In this document: positions 1 to 12,239 of the stretch, one piece after another
Numbering within the stretch: position 1 is the first letter of the stretch
Layout of the letters: every line of letters starts with the position of its first letter
NCBI GenBank assembly: GCA_012295275.1
Contig: CM022665.1
Span: 44,284,652 to 44,348,651 of the forward strand
Direction: 5' to 3'
Source: Chrysomallon squamiferum
Taxonomy: Eukaryota > Mollusca > Gastropoda > Neomphalida > Peltospiridae
DNA length: 64,000 bases
Program-made: the position numbers and the translations under genes
The notes under the pieces: generated by a model
Databases searched by the model: none
Told to the model about the DNA's origin: nothing
What the model saw: only the letters and a program-made list of their open reading frames with translations

Positions 1-55
1 ATGAATTTGTAAATATTTCAGATATCTTGTATCATTTTAGAAACTTGTTTTTGAT

Positions 56-90
<35 letters not shown>

Positions 91-933
91 GATAAGAAGT
101 AGGTGGAGCTTGTAAATGTTTGTCAGACACTTTGTAAATGGTTGATGCATTTCTCTTTTAGACCGTGTTCTTGTTATAAGCATCATTTATTATTATTATT
201 ATTATTACTTTCAATTAGTAGAAGTTTGTCAGACATCTTGTAAATGGTTATTGCTCTAGTCTTTTAGAATCTTGTTATTGTTGTCATTATTATTATTTAT
301 TTTATTATTATCAGATTGCATAAATATTTTTTTATCTATGTAACAATAGTTATAATAATAATGCATGTAAGATGGTATGTAAGATAAAGGTAAGTGATGG
401 AAAGGGGAGGGTGTTTGTCTGGTGTATGTAAATACAAAATATGTAGCTTATAAAGCATGTGCAAGAGTTGAGGACAACCTTTTCAAATAGACAATGTTAT
501 TTTGAAAATCTCAGCTGGATTAATATGTGGGTGTGTTTTTTGGAGGGCAAGGTAATTAGTAGTAGTATTATTATTAAATCTTAAAAAAAAAAAAAAAAAA
601 AAAATTAAATTACTTAGTTTATCCAGAAGACCAAAATTAACTCGTATATATAGATATATTTTTCTTTTCATATTTCGTATTCAGTAGCTTCACTTTACTT
701 ATTTATTCTAAACTGACTGTTGATGCCTGGTAAGACACTAGTGTTTTGTCCACCATTAGTCTGTCTGTACATGAGTGTTGAAAATAAAGGAACAAACATA
801 CAGAGTTATTTGATACCACGTGAATCTTTTCGGGAGAGCAAAACATCTTTGGTTGATCAGATGTTGATCAGAATTAGATAAATTAATTTAGATGTTTGTA
901 AACTGACCGTATTTTGTGTTTTTTATTTTTCAG
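1..933 (+). other. KLC intron (upstream, partial)
   Basis: AT-rich with (ATT)n patches at about 70-91, 188-206 and 285-313 and a poly-A run at 581-604. No exon with convincing KLC homology was found. A good-looking donor (AAAG|gtaagt, near 389) has no supported exon before it. Confidence 0.6.
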
Positions 934-994
934 TATGAAAAGAGCAAGCTCCATGTCAGTTCTCAATATAATCAGCAGTAATGACAAGTTACAT
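934..994 (+). CDS. KLC: KLC penultimate coding exon
   Basis: 61 nt: 1 nt finishing the previous codon plus 20 codons, ending in phase 0 at LH|gtaagt. It carries the conserved KRASS motif. An alternative frame starting TAT GAA AAG meets TAA after 15 codons, which supports the chosen frame. Confidence 0.82.
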
Positions 995-1900
995 GTAAGT
1001 GAACACATTTACAGTTTCTCAGTATGTTTAAAATCTTCATTTCACAGTGTTATTTAATAATAAAGGCAGGGTTGTTTTTGTTTTGAGGGTTTTTTTTAAT
1101 ACAAAATTAAGGATTTTTGGTAGATTTTGATTGCAGTATATATTAATAGATATTATAGGAATTTTTTATGACTTTTAGTAGATTTTGAATGAAGTATTTT
1201 AATTCATTATTAGTGTTATGGACCTGTTTTAAAAATAAAATAATAATAATAATTATAATAATGATTCTGTAAACTGGAATTCTCTTTTCAGCATTTACTG
1301 AATCTGCTGAAAATATTTCTCTATTTTATTTTTCATTTCATTTTTTACTTTTTATTTTTTTTTTTTTTTTTTTTTTTTTTTTATTATTATTATTTTTTTT
1401 TTTTTTTTTCAATTTCTTTTTCTATAACTTCTTTTTTTTAAATTTATTCTAGTTTGAGTGAAACAGATTTTGAAATGTAAAAACTGACATGACCAAATTC
1501 TAGTTTGAGGGAATCAGATTTTTAAATGTAAAAACAAACAAGACCAAATTCTAAATTGAGTGAAACATCTTTTTAAATGAAAAAACAAACATTACTAAAT
1601 CCTAGTTTGAGGGAAACAGATTTTTAAATGTAAAAATTAACATGACCAAATTCTAAATTCAGTGAAACATGTTTTTAAATGAAAAAACCAAACATTACCA
1701 AATTCTAGTTTGAGGGAAACAGATTTTTTAAACGTAAAAACTAACATGACCAAATTCTAGTTTTGAGTGAAATACAAAAACAAACATGGCTAAAATATTT
1801 TCATTTTTGTGTGTTGCAGGAGAGTAGAAGATCAGTTGGTGATTTGAGGATTCGGGGTAGAACAGCTAGTACGGAACATTTATCAGGACAACTTTTTTGA
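934..1900 (+). CDS. KLC: Kinesin light chain, C-terminal two coding exons (5' part outside window)
   Basis: Two exons are visible: 934-994 (acceptor ttttcag, donor gtaagt) and 1820-1900 (acceptor gttgcag, stop TGA at 1898-1900). The first base of 934 completes a codon from an upstream exon outside the window; the frame then reads MKRASSMSVLNIISSNDKLH, and the last exon reads ESRRSVGDLRIRGRTASTEH followed by LSGQLF and stop. The MKRASS.(x)VLN block matches the C-terminal tail of vertebrate KLC1/KLC2 (MKRASSLNVLN in KLC1, from memory). Kinesin light chains pair with kinesin heavy chains and bind cargo through TPR repeats; those repeats must lie upstream. The KRASS serines correspond to a phosphorylated 14-3-3 site in human KLC2 (remembered, not shown here). 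The other two frames of exon 934-994 do not fit. Confidence rests on this short tail only. Confidence 0.82.
1447..1795 (+). repeat. Minisatellite in last KLC intron, about 7 units of 51-52 bp
   Basis: Units begin near 1447, 1498, 1549, 1600, 1651, 1703 and 1755. Two unit types alternate: 'TAGTTTGAGGGAA' and 'TAAATTgAGTGAA', each followed by CAGATTTTTAAATG and ACATGACCAAATTC-like words. The alternation implies a higher-order dimer of about 103 bp. Confidence 0.85.
1820..1900 (+). CDS. KLC: KLC last coding exon
   Basis: Phase-0 exon of 26 codons plus TGA, rich in Arg and Ser (SRRSVGDLRIRGRTAST). Divergent from vertebrate KLC tails but of similar serine/arginine character. Confidence 0.78.
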   Translation, partial: ESRRSVGDLRIRGRTASTEHLSGQLF

Positions 1901-4900
1901 CAGCTGGCCTCTTTAGAAAGCAGAAGAAAACAATAAAAAGATATATATATATATATATATATATAAAAACACTCCTTAATGTTGTAAATGATAATTTACC
2001 TCGGTCCACTCTGATTAAGTCAGTCGATGAAGACGTGCTGTCGTGTAAAGGTTTCTGATCTAATTTTCTTCAAGTCATCCTCAGAGGAAGAAAAAAAAAA
2101 AAAGAAGAAATAAAAACCATGTACCTGCAGGTTAAAACAGGAATTAGTTTTTGTTTTGTTTTTTAAAAAAAAAAATCAAGTTCCTGTTGTAATGCAGTGT
2201 GCATGGTTTTTGCCGTTTTCAAATTCTGTTGTTTTATTTATTATTATTTTTTTTTTTTTTTTTCTTCTTTCTTTTTTCGTGGGCCACATCGTGTCTTTCA
2301 TGAATGCTTCGTTGCCAGTGCACTGTTTTGTGGAGAAAAAAAATAAAAAAAAGTTAAAACAGTAACAGAAGAAGAAAGCATAATAAAAGAGTGGAACAGT
2401 GCAAAAACTTTTTTAAACCATTTCCAGCCACTACTGGATGTGATGCTTCTTAATATTTTTTAAATTTCATTTCTTTTTTTTTTCTTTTTTTGCTGTATTT
2501 ATTGTTGTTATGCAATGTAGCTTGCGTGTTTGATCTGTTAAAAATTCAACACAGGCTGATATAATAATGATTCAAATTGTTTTTGTTTTTTTTAAAGAAA
2601 TAATAAAAAAAAATTAGATGAAAATGTTTTCTTAAAATAATACTGTAACTTGTTTATCTTTTTTTTTATTTGTGTCACCATTAAGTTGTTTTTTTGGGGG
2701 GGTGTTATTAAATATATAGAAATATATTTGTGGAATTTTCTAAAGCTGACAAGATCAATAAATAAGCATTTATAAAAATTACTAAAATAAGTCAGAATTT
2801 CAAAATTTAATAAAAGATTGTTAGATGAAAAAAGAAAAAGAAAAAAGAATCGAAGTTGCTGTGTATATTTAAAAAAGAAAAAAATTAATTATCATAAAAA
2901 TATCATATATTGGATATATGAAATATGTATAGGTGTATTTTAATTTTTAAAGAAGCCAAATAAAAAAACTTTTTAGCCAAGATTATGGATTTTTTTTATG
3001 TTAAACTCTTGTCTCTGTGAGCAGCCATGAACTGTGAAAGCGAAACATGACATTTCTCTTAAAACCGTTTCGAGAATTTTCGAAGAGAAGAGTTTCTGTT
3101 GTACTGAGCACAAAAACAGACCGATTCAGACTGCTTCCAGTGACAGGATTTAACTTTTTAAAACTTCTTTAATCAGTAACTAACAGACTGCCAAAGGAAA
3201 TAGGGTCATCTAAGGTGTCAGATGTTTAATAGCAGAAAATTAGTTTCTGTATCTAACAAAATTCAAATTTAGTACTTTTTGGAACTGTAGTCTCTAACTA
3301 ATAAAATTCTATAAATATTGTCTGCAGTCCTTTATGGAACTGTGTTATTATTTACTAAGTATTTAATTCCCGAGGACCGTTTCCAGTCAGATATTTAAAT
3401 AGTTAACAAATAATTTTAGTAAAATATATATATATATATATATATCACATAAAAATTATTGTCTCATTATAAAACACAGCTTTCTTCTGAATCAGAATTT
3501 GAAGTAGTTTATATTATTTTTTTATTTTTTTTTTTTTAGTTATTAATATATCTATAACAAGTATTATAAACTGGAAATAATTTATTTAACTACTGTATTT
3601 AGTAATAGAGTGGCATTATACTTCAAAGATATTAACAGGAATTTTTTTTTCTGATGTTTTGTTTCCTTAATTGTTAATTTTTTTTTTTTTTTTTTTTTTT
3701 TTTATTTTTTTTTAACTTATTTATGTATAACACACAACAATGCACTTCCATTAATTGTGAAGGAATTAAAAACCTGTGTATCCTTTATTTAACAAGAATT
3801 AAGTATCTTGATAATTTATTACAATTTCTAAACCGAGCTTATGTGGAAATACATGTTCATAATGTCGTTACTGGCTATTCACCTTTCGATGTTTCACCAA
3901 CAGATTCAACCATATTTATTATCAACAACAATGTAAATAAGCTTTTCTTAAATTAGTATGTCAATGAAATACTTGGTTTTAGTCTTCGAACTAAACCACT
4001 TAAGACTTTTTTTGTTTTTAATTTTGTTGATAATTCTACCATGTTATGGGTATGTACCTGTATGTACAGCTATTGTTCTGTAGGACTAGGTTCAGGGTGA
4101 AGATTTCTTTCTAGGGGGGATAACTATGGTGCTGTGTCTGAACATAAGCTTGGTTGATAACGTAGAAGAGATTTATAACAGACGTTGGTGTGTGTTTCTT
4201 TGTGTCTCCATTCCCATCATTTATCTTGTACGTTATTTATTAGTCATTTCACTTGAAGAAAATATTTTTAATTAAAAAATGTGCAGACGTCTTAGTATTC
4301 TAATTGTAACGATTGAACTGAAAATGTGCAGATATCAGTTTGCTTAAAAAAAAAAAACCCAGTTAAGAATAAAATTTTGAATGGAAACCATTCAAGAGTT
4401 AAATTTGCTTTTATTGACCAAACTGAATATTTGCAGACATTGCTTAAAAATGACATGAAATAGAAATTTGCGAATTTAAGTTTGAATGTAAAAATTGTGT
4501 ATTTGAGAAATAATATTTAATACATTTTAGCTCACACCATTGTTGAAGCTTAAAGTCCTGTTGCATTTTGTTTTTCTTTATTTCTTTTATTATTTGTAGT
4601 TTTATAAATACATCTTTAGAAAAATCTTAAATTAATTTTTTTTTGTTAAAGGCAATATACAAGAGTATAAACCATATATATATATATATACACATATTTA
4701 CAATGGACTGGAGTTCAAACAGAATGTTTTAACATAATTATGTATAATTTGATATTCACTTTCAAGACATGAATATTTGAAGCTTCCAAAAATTTGCAAG
4801 AAAAAATGTACGATTTATGAAACTGTGATCATTGACTTTAGTCCCTTTTGTCTTTTCCTTCTAACCAAAAATAAAACAGAATGCCTAACAGTTCACGTTA

Positions 4901-7124
4901 CAGATAAAACCAGCAAGAAAAATATTTATAATTTAGGTGGTTTTTTTTACACAGCTTTGGATCTTGGGGTTTTATTAAAGGGGAGATGTTCCGGCATTAA
5001 TTGTTTAAGGTGCTACAGCGAGATTTTTAGGTGAAAAATCTGTATAATTACAAGAATAGAAAGTGTTGTGTTTTGTAGGAGATTGATACTTTTAAAACAA
5101 GCGATACGAAAAAGAATTTCACTTCTTCATGAACAGAAATATATCTACGTCCCCTTCAGTCTATCCTGGATCCATTCCTGTTGACACAGTTTTAATTCTT
5201 GTCACTTGAAAAAGTTTACTTGTACTTATTACATTTAATGAAAATCTTTATTGTTACTTTGCATTTATTATGGTGAATAATGGTATGTTATGTATTTATA
5301 GACCAGTGTGTGTAATATACCATTTATATTCTGAGCAGTGCATTTATCAGTTTAGCAGATTAGAGGCTTAACATTTTAAGCTGTTAGAATGAAACAAAGC
5401 AAAATAATGCTTCTTAGTGGTGTACAGAATTGTAAATTGATCAACAGACTTCTACTAATCTGAGAAATATTTTAGCAACTGGTTTACTTTCCAGCATGTG
5501 TTAATTTTAATTTTTACTTATTTTTTTTATCATTATTTTTCATTTTTGTAACTTCAATATTAAGGGAAAAAATTCTAACTGAATATTTTTTTTTTTTTTT
5601 AAATTTAAAATTACAAATACATATATTCTGGAGAATTGAAAAAGAATTCAAATATTTTTTTTGTCTCTGAATGAAAATAAATTATTTATATTATGGATGA
5701 AATTTTTATTTAACTTTTTTTTCTTTTTTTCTTATTTTTTTTTAATATATATCAGAATTTATTATAACCTTTCTGTAGGGATTTACCTGCTACAAAATAA
5801 ACATTTTTATCTAAAAAAAAAATCTTTCTTGTCAACATTAAAGTTTCAAGCTACAGTTTTAAATAAATAAACTGTTGAGGTATTGTACTGTTGTATTATA
5901 GTTATCCTGTCGAGACTTTATAACTGTTGTCTAGAATGTAAGATGAAGAATGTCCATTTGTGTTGCTTGTTCACCGTGTAAAATTTACAAAAACCAAGCC
6001 AGTAGGCTAAACGACATTGTGTGAATGACCTGAAAAATCATGTAAGCTACGATACATCACTGGGTTTAAGCTTCATGTTTCTTTGAAATGAGCAGTGTTT
6101 GTGAATTTATGACAATTTACTGTACAGTTGCTTTACTTCAATACTGATAATTTATTAAAGCAAACATAAAAATAATGACTTTGTTGTTGTTGTTGTTGTA
6201 ATATATATAAAAAAATTTTAAAATGATAATAAATAGATTTATTGTAATGCATTGCAGTGCATGTGTAGTAATGTATAAAAATTTTTTAAAATAATAATAA
6301 ATAGATTTATCAATAGATAGTGGTGCATGAATGAGAAACAGTATTGAGGAGGATACAAGTTCTTTCTCAGCAATTTTCTTTCTTCTTGATATAGTCCTCA
6401 CTTTTAACTTTCAAATTATTAAAGCAAATGCTTCACCAATAAGGAGGCAGTCTGAATATGAATTGTGATACATTAATTTTTTTTTTTTTTTTCCTGAATC
6501 CAAATGTATAATGCCATGCAAAATAAGTCAATTATTAAACAAATTTCGAGTTATTTTATAAAATTACATGGTTTGTATGCCAAAGAGGTTGAAGTGGGTC
6601 ATAACTATCAAAAAGGTGGGAAAACTGCCTTAAATGTTAAAATCTTTTTATTTTATATGTTTCAGGGGTTGTTTAATGTAAAAGTGTTGTAATGAGGTAA
6701 CACATTAAGGCCTACATGTAACAGTCAATGATACAGATTTAATGGATTTTTTAACAAGTTTTTTTTTTTTTTTTTTTTTAAACCATTACGAAAAAAAAGA
6801 AGTTCTGAATGAGTTCAGACAAATAGTTTAATGATTTAACTTTGTTTATTTTTGTTATCAATGGTATTACATACTGCATTAGTTGGAAAAGAACATATAG
6901 ATTTAGTAAGAGTTACTGTAAAAAAAAAAAAATCTAAATGAGAATTTACAAATCTTTTCCTAGGGACAGAAACAGTTAACACACTACAACGAGATTTCAC
7001 ATCCATCTTTCATCTGGAAGAATTATTTATGAAGAAAATTTAATATTTTAAGTAACCAGTACAAACATCAAACGATCAGTAATCAGAAAATAAAAAACCC
7101 AAATATGATAGTACGAAACTACAT
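1901..7124 (+). other. KLC 3' UTR and KLC/ENOPH1 convergent intergenic region
   Basis: No further exon recognised. AATAAA hexamers are numerous because of base composition; 1932-1937 is the first after the stop and 5862-5867 has a GT-rich downstream stretch, so it is a candidate distal poly(A) site. Contains (AT)n at 1942-1963 and 3424-3444, and T-runs near 1358-1380, 2249-2264 and 3679-3702. The true 3' end is uncertain. Confidence 0.45.
6206..6330 (+). repeat. Diverged tandem duplication, about 65 bp period
   Basis: Two copies of an ATAATAAATAGATTTAT-containing unit followed by TGCATG-type sequence (about 6208-6263 and 6275-6330), next to a short (TTG)n at 6181-6198. Confidence 0.55.
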
Positions 7125-7130
7125 TTTATT
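7125..7130 (-). terminator. ENOPH1: Candidate ENOPH1 poly(A) signal
   Basis: TTTATT on the + strand (AATAAA on the gene strand), about 910 nt after the ENOPH1 stop. Other AT-rich hexamers lie nearby, so this is one plausible choice only. Confidence 0.35.
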
Positions 7131-8039
7131 TTTTTGTTTTGTTTTGTTTTTTTTTCTTTCCCCTGGAGTATAATGGAGTAGCTAGCCTCGCATCTACCCA
7201 GTCTGTTGGAATAAGAACAACTAGTGTACAGTGTCCACTAGCAAACAAAGACATATTAAATATAGAAACAACAACACATCAAAGAAACAGCAGGTGGGGA
7301 AACTGTGATCAAACTGTCACTGTATACAATGCCAATGCGGCCTCCTAACGTCAAAACAACAAATTTAAAAAGCACCTGACAGGTAAATAAAAAAGACTAA
7401 AAAAAAAAAAAAAAACACTACATACATACCACCTTTTTTAAAAGCAAGACAATGCAATAATGTGGAACAAGATATTCCCCATATAAAAGACATTGTGTGA
7501 ACTTTCGGAAGCAATGTAAAATGCTGAGGTTAAAAATAAAGAGTGGTTTTAGATAAAAGCAGGTAAAAAACATACAAACAAGTAGCTAATCACTAAAATG
7601 AAACCAGTCTAAAGAACATGATCACAAAAGCACCTGACGTAAGACAAAAAAAAAAAAAATAAAAAAAATAAAAGGAACATCACTAATTAGCATTGTATAC
7701 AATGTCTATGTTGTCACTCGTTTTGGAAATATATCAGATGTCTAAAAAAAAAAAAAAAAAAAAATTAAAAATAAAAAAAAACAATCACCTAAAATGGTAA
7801 ATGAATGTAAAAAAAAAAAAATACATGATATGGAACAGATGCAAATTTTTTTTTTTTTTTTTTTTACCAAATAAAAAAAAAAAAATGGCTGCCAACGAGT
7901 TTTGTCAAAGTCATCATTGTAAAGCAAAAATGATCCTGATGTTTAGACCATTCACAGAAGAGGTTTCAGTGATTTTTGTTTTTTTTTTTCTTTTTTCTTT
8001 TTAAAAAGCCATTTTTTTTCTTTCTTTCTTTTTTCCTTT
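7131..8039 (-). other. ENOPH1: Probable ENOPH1 3' UTR
   Basis: Non-coding, with many A/T homopolymer runs (7742-7764, 7848-7865, 7873-7885). The word TGTATACAATG recurs near 7320 and 7694. Apparent short reading frames here are homopolymer artefacts. Confidence 0.5.
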
Positions 8040-8302
8040 TCATGCATCTTCTGCATTTTCCTCATCCTGTTCTTCGTCTTCCTCCTCGTCTTCTGGTTCT
8101 TCTTCGTCCTCCTCTGGATCCAACTCGCCGTCATCTTCGCCGTGAAATCTCTTTAGATCCTCCTCGTCCTCTTCATCGCCGAACAGTTCATCAAACCGCT
8201 CGATACAAGAAAAGTTCTGTAAATGTTCGTCAGTGAGATCGTCGTTTCCAGGTCGAATGACCAATGTGCTTCGAAGTCCAGCCTCGACAGCAGCCGATGC
8301 CT
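8040..8302 (-). CDS. ENOPH1: ENOPH1 exon 6 with acidic tail
   Basis: 2 nt plus 86 codons and TGA (8040-8042). EASAAVEAGLRSTLVIRPGN and ERFDELFG are conserved family sequence; the last 45 codons are almost all Asp/Glu. Acceptor cttcacag-type (atttcacag). Confidence 0.93.
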
Positions 8303-11300
8303 CTGTGAAATGAAATACATGGGAATTGTTTAAAAAAAATATATATATACAACGTGATTTAATCATTTAATTGTTGATTTCCATTCCAGGGGACATAACC
8401 TTTTACAATTTTGCAAAAAGTAGATGTCCATCAAATGACAAATGTGATTTAATCATTTAATTGTTGATTTCCATACCAGGGGACGTAACCTTTTACAATT
8501 TTGCAAAAAGTAGATATCTAACAAATACATATTAAATAAAAAATTTTAAAAATATATATAAAAAAAGACATGCTAATTAATTATTTAATATAAACCTTGT
8601 CAGTAAGAAAGATGATCTTGAGGATCATTTAGCTGTTGAAATATCTAATAAAATAAAATATTTTATATGTTGTTTATTTGATACAAAATTCTGAATTAAT
8701 TTTTTCCTCTAACTACCAGTATTTCTCAACAACATCTGTAGATATATTACTGTAGCAGAAGTTTATTTAACATCATATTCTTTTCAAACATTACTGATAA
8801 CTCGCAGTTAATAACGTAGCACTGCATTTGCTCACAAGGTTTGTTCTTTTTTTAAACTTGGTACTGGTGACTTTGTATTCCAAAAAAAAGATATTCTCCT
8901 CTAAAGACATTTTTTTAAAAGAAATATCTCAATACAGATGGTAAGTTGTCAAAGTATAAGCTGTATCTCACCTTCTGGAGTATCAGTCAGGAACAAAATT
9001 TCTTCAGGCTCATTGCCTATCTCTGTTGTGATGGTTTTGTAACTGTTGCTCTCCGTCTTACTGCCAACGCTGGTGTCATAGTAACCAGAAAACACCTGCA
9101 AAAAAAAAAGGTGGAATGGTTTGTTAAAGGTCAGTCTTAAAGTATTATTTATGAAATATTTTACCACCAATTTCTGAATGTTAATTTTATTATAATAACC
9201 AAGAATAGAGAACACTATTAAAAAGTAGAGAGTAATACTGCTATAAAATATAATTTTTAATAAATTAATATTTTGTCTTATGCATGTTTCTTTTTTTTTT
9301 CTTCTTTTTTCCCATCATTAAATTTAAATTTTAAATGATAATTAACATATAAAATATAACTTTGAAAAAAAAAAAAAAAAAGCGTGTTTTTTTTTTTCTT
9401 TTTTTTTTCCATGATTAAATTTAAAATAAATGACAATTAACAAACTTTTTTTTTATAATATTTTTATTTTAAAAAAGGCAACTACCAAATTTTACACTTC
9501 TGTTTTATTATTTACAATATTATTCAATAATTTAAAAAAATGCAATCTTACATCTGTTAAATCACCATCGGATGTGTGTGCAAAGAAAAGCTTCTGTGCC
9601 TCAACACTTCCGGAGGAAAACACATAAAGCTGCAAACCCTCGTCAAAAAGCTGTCTTAGAACAGGAGCGACATCTTCAAACAATCTGAAATTGAGGACAG
9701 ACATGTACAGACGGATGTATGGAGAGATGATTAAAAACAGGATTGAGATATTAAAAGATAAACTGTAAGACAGGAAATGTTTTACACAGAAAGATTTGTT
9801 GTTGTTTGTTTGGACATTCCACCATTCTAAAATGTAACCTCAATCTGTGTGCATGTGTTGTTGTTTTTTGTGTTATAATGGAGTGTTGAGGATAAGGACT
9901 TAATGTTGAATTTTTTTTTTTAATTTTCCAGGAAAATAAATAATTTATTTTTAACCTATCATTTGTTTTAAATTATGTTTTATAAAATTAATTTCAAAAA
10001 TTTCAGAAATATTCTTAAATTAGTTTATATTTGTTTATGAAAAATTAGATATTAAATATTTGGAAAAGGGTGCAATTTCAATGCTTAACATATTCAATTT
10101 TCCACAGAAATTCTCTCCTCTCTCGCTCTCTCTCTCTGTCTATGCATATGCATGTGTGCATTTACAAAATCATTTTTTTTTTCGTTTTTTTTTTTTTATG
10201 TAAACACACTCACTCTGCAGTGACACTTCCGTTCTTGTAAGCCTCTTTCCAGATGTGTCCTTGCAGCTGTTTCAGTTCCGTCGTTTTCCTGTCCTGTTTC
10301 ATCTGCCACTTGACGTTCTCGCAAACACCTTTGATAATCTCGTCTTTGCTGCCGTCGCCGTTGGGAATCTCCACCACGCCCTCTGTGTTAGCCTCTTTAT
10401 CTTTCTTAGACTGAAAACAGATTTTTAGTTTTCAATAAGTTTCACCGGTTTTTAGTAAGACTCTGCGCAATAATCAAAATAATGATTTAAATGTATATTT
10501 TTTAATATTTTTGATGTTTTGTAATCTTCCAAAAAAATATACAAATTGAATCACACAGACATGCACAAATAACATAGCATAAACACACATAAATACATGT
10601 GTTTAAGTTATGTGTGTACATAGCATAAATATACATAAATGTAAACATACATAAATACATGTGTTTCAGTTATGTGTGTACATAGCATAAACATACATAA
10701 ATGTAAACATACATAAATACATGTTTCAGTTATGCCCCTTGTTCCAGAAAAAAATTCAAACTAATCCCCTTCAACTTTCATCAGTATTTAATTCAGTTTT
10801 AGTCATATATAAACAAATTAAAATCTCCTATTAAAATATAACAAAAATATATAAATAATAAAACACATGAAGTTTTACTACTGTAATTTCCATTTCTGAA
10901 CTGTAAAAATAACCAAATTCAGTCCATAACAAAAGCAATTTCCTCCTTGTAATTTAAAAACTGTTGCCGTCTCCTTTTCCCCGTTATAATAAAATGTGAC
11001 GTCAGTTAATATTGTTGTTTTAAATATTTTATGAAGTCTCACCAATTCCCTCAGTGCAGCAATGTCTTTCTGCAGTTCAGTGTCATCGTAATGTTTTGTG
11101 ACGTAACTTTCCAAGTTGTCTAAAACATACTTGAACAGCGTGTCCTGTAAAAATAAAAACAAATAAATTATTTTTTAATTCAGAAATTGTTATAAATAAT
11201 CTTTTTTTTTTTATTATTATTATTTTTTTTTTTTTTTTTTTTTTTAATTATAACAATGGTTTCATGGGTGTGGTATTGTTTCCTTCATCTTTAGGATATA

Positions 11301-12203
11301 AATAATTAATTAGAAATAAATATAAATAAATAAATAAATAAACAAACAAAAAAAATCAATAAATAATGAATTATAAACAAACAAACAAACATAAATAAAT
11401 AAATAAATAAATAAATACAAATTTTAAAAAATCAATAAAGTCAAAATAAATTATAGTTCAGTGTAAGAGGTCTCAGGGAGTAACCATAGCTACCAGGATA
11501 AATCCTGCTTGGTACTCACAGAAGTTTACAGCCTGACATAAATTCATGACAAATTTTTGAGTTCACTCTGTTATGTAATCATTTATCAAACCTATAAGTT
11601 TTCTGTCTCCTGCAGCGAAATACTGTGGCAGTTGTTTTGAGATAGCACTGCACACACACACACAATGGGCTGGGTTTTGTTTTTTTAATTATTAAGATTT
11701 ATTATAATATGTGGCTGCTATTGATTGCATATCTCAAAATATCATGCAGTTATTCTAACAGTTGATTATCTTGAAACAAAAAGAAGTAGTTTTTCTTATC
11801 AGCAAAAGACTGTTTGGTTTATTTTGGGGTTTTAATTTTTATACGTTTGTTACTTTGTTGTATGTTTTTTTTTTGTTCTAATTTTTGTTGTTGTTACTTT
11901 GATGTCCAAGTTTAATTTTGTATGTTATACAAATTATAGGCAAGCTGGAGTTTTTTTAAATCTAAACTTCATTTCACCCCAAAATATGTAGAGGTGTTAT
12001 TTATATAATTAATTATTCACAGATTAATATATACATACTGATTCATTTCATGATTGCTAAACATGTAAGTAGAAATTCAATGCTTTTGAAACATAATTTT
12101 TTTAAAATGGTAGTCTTTAAATAAAAATAAATAATTACCAAATATTTATTTTAAAAAAATAATATTAAAAAATAAAACAAATTAAACAATAAAACAAATT
12201 AAC

Positions 12204-12239
<36 letters not shown>

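Noticed and set aside
4777-5034. 85-codon reading frame after KLC
   Set aside because: Non-repetitive and therefore examined, but no family match, no splice sites and it lies in the KLC downstream/UTR region.
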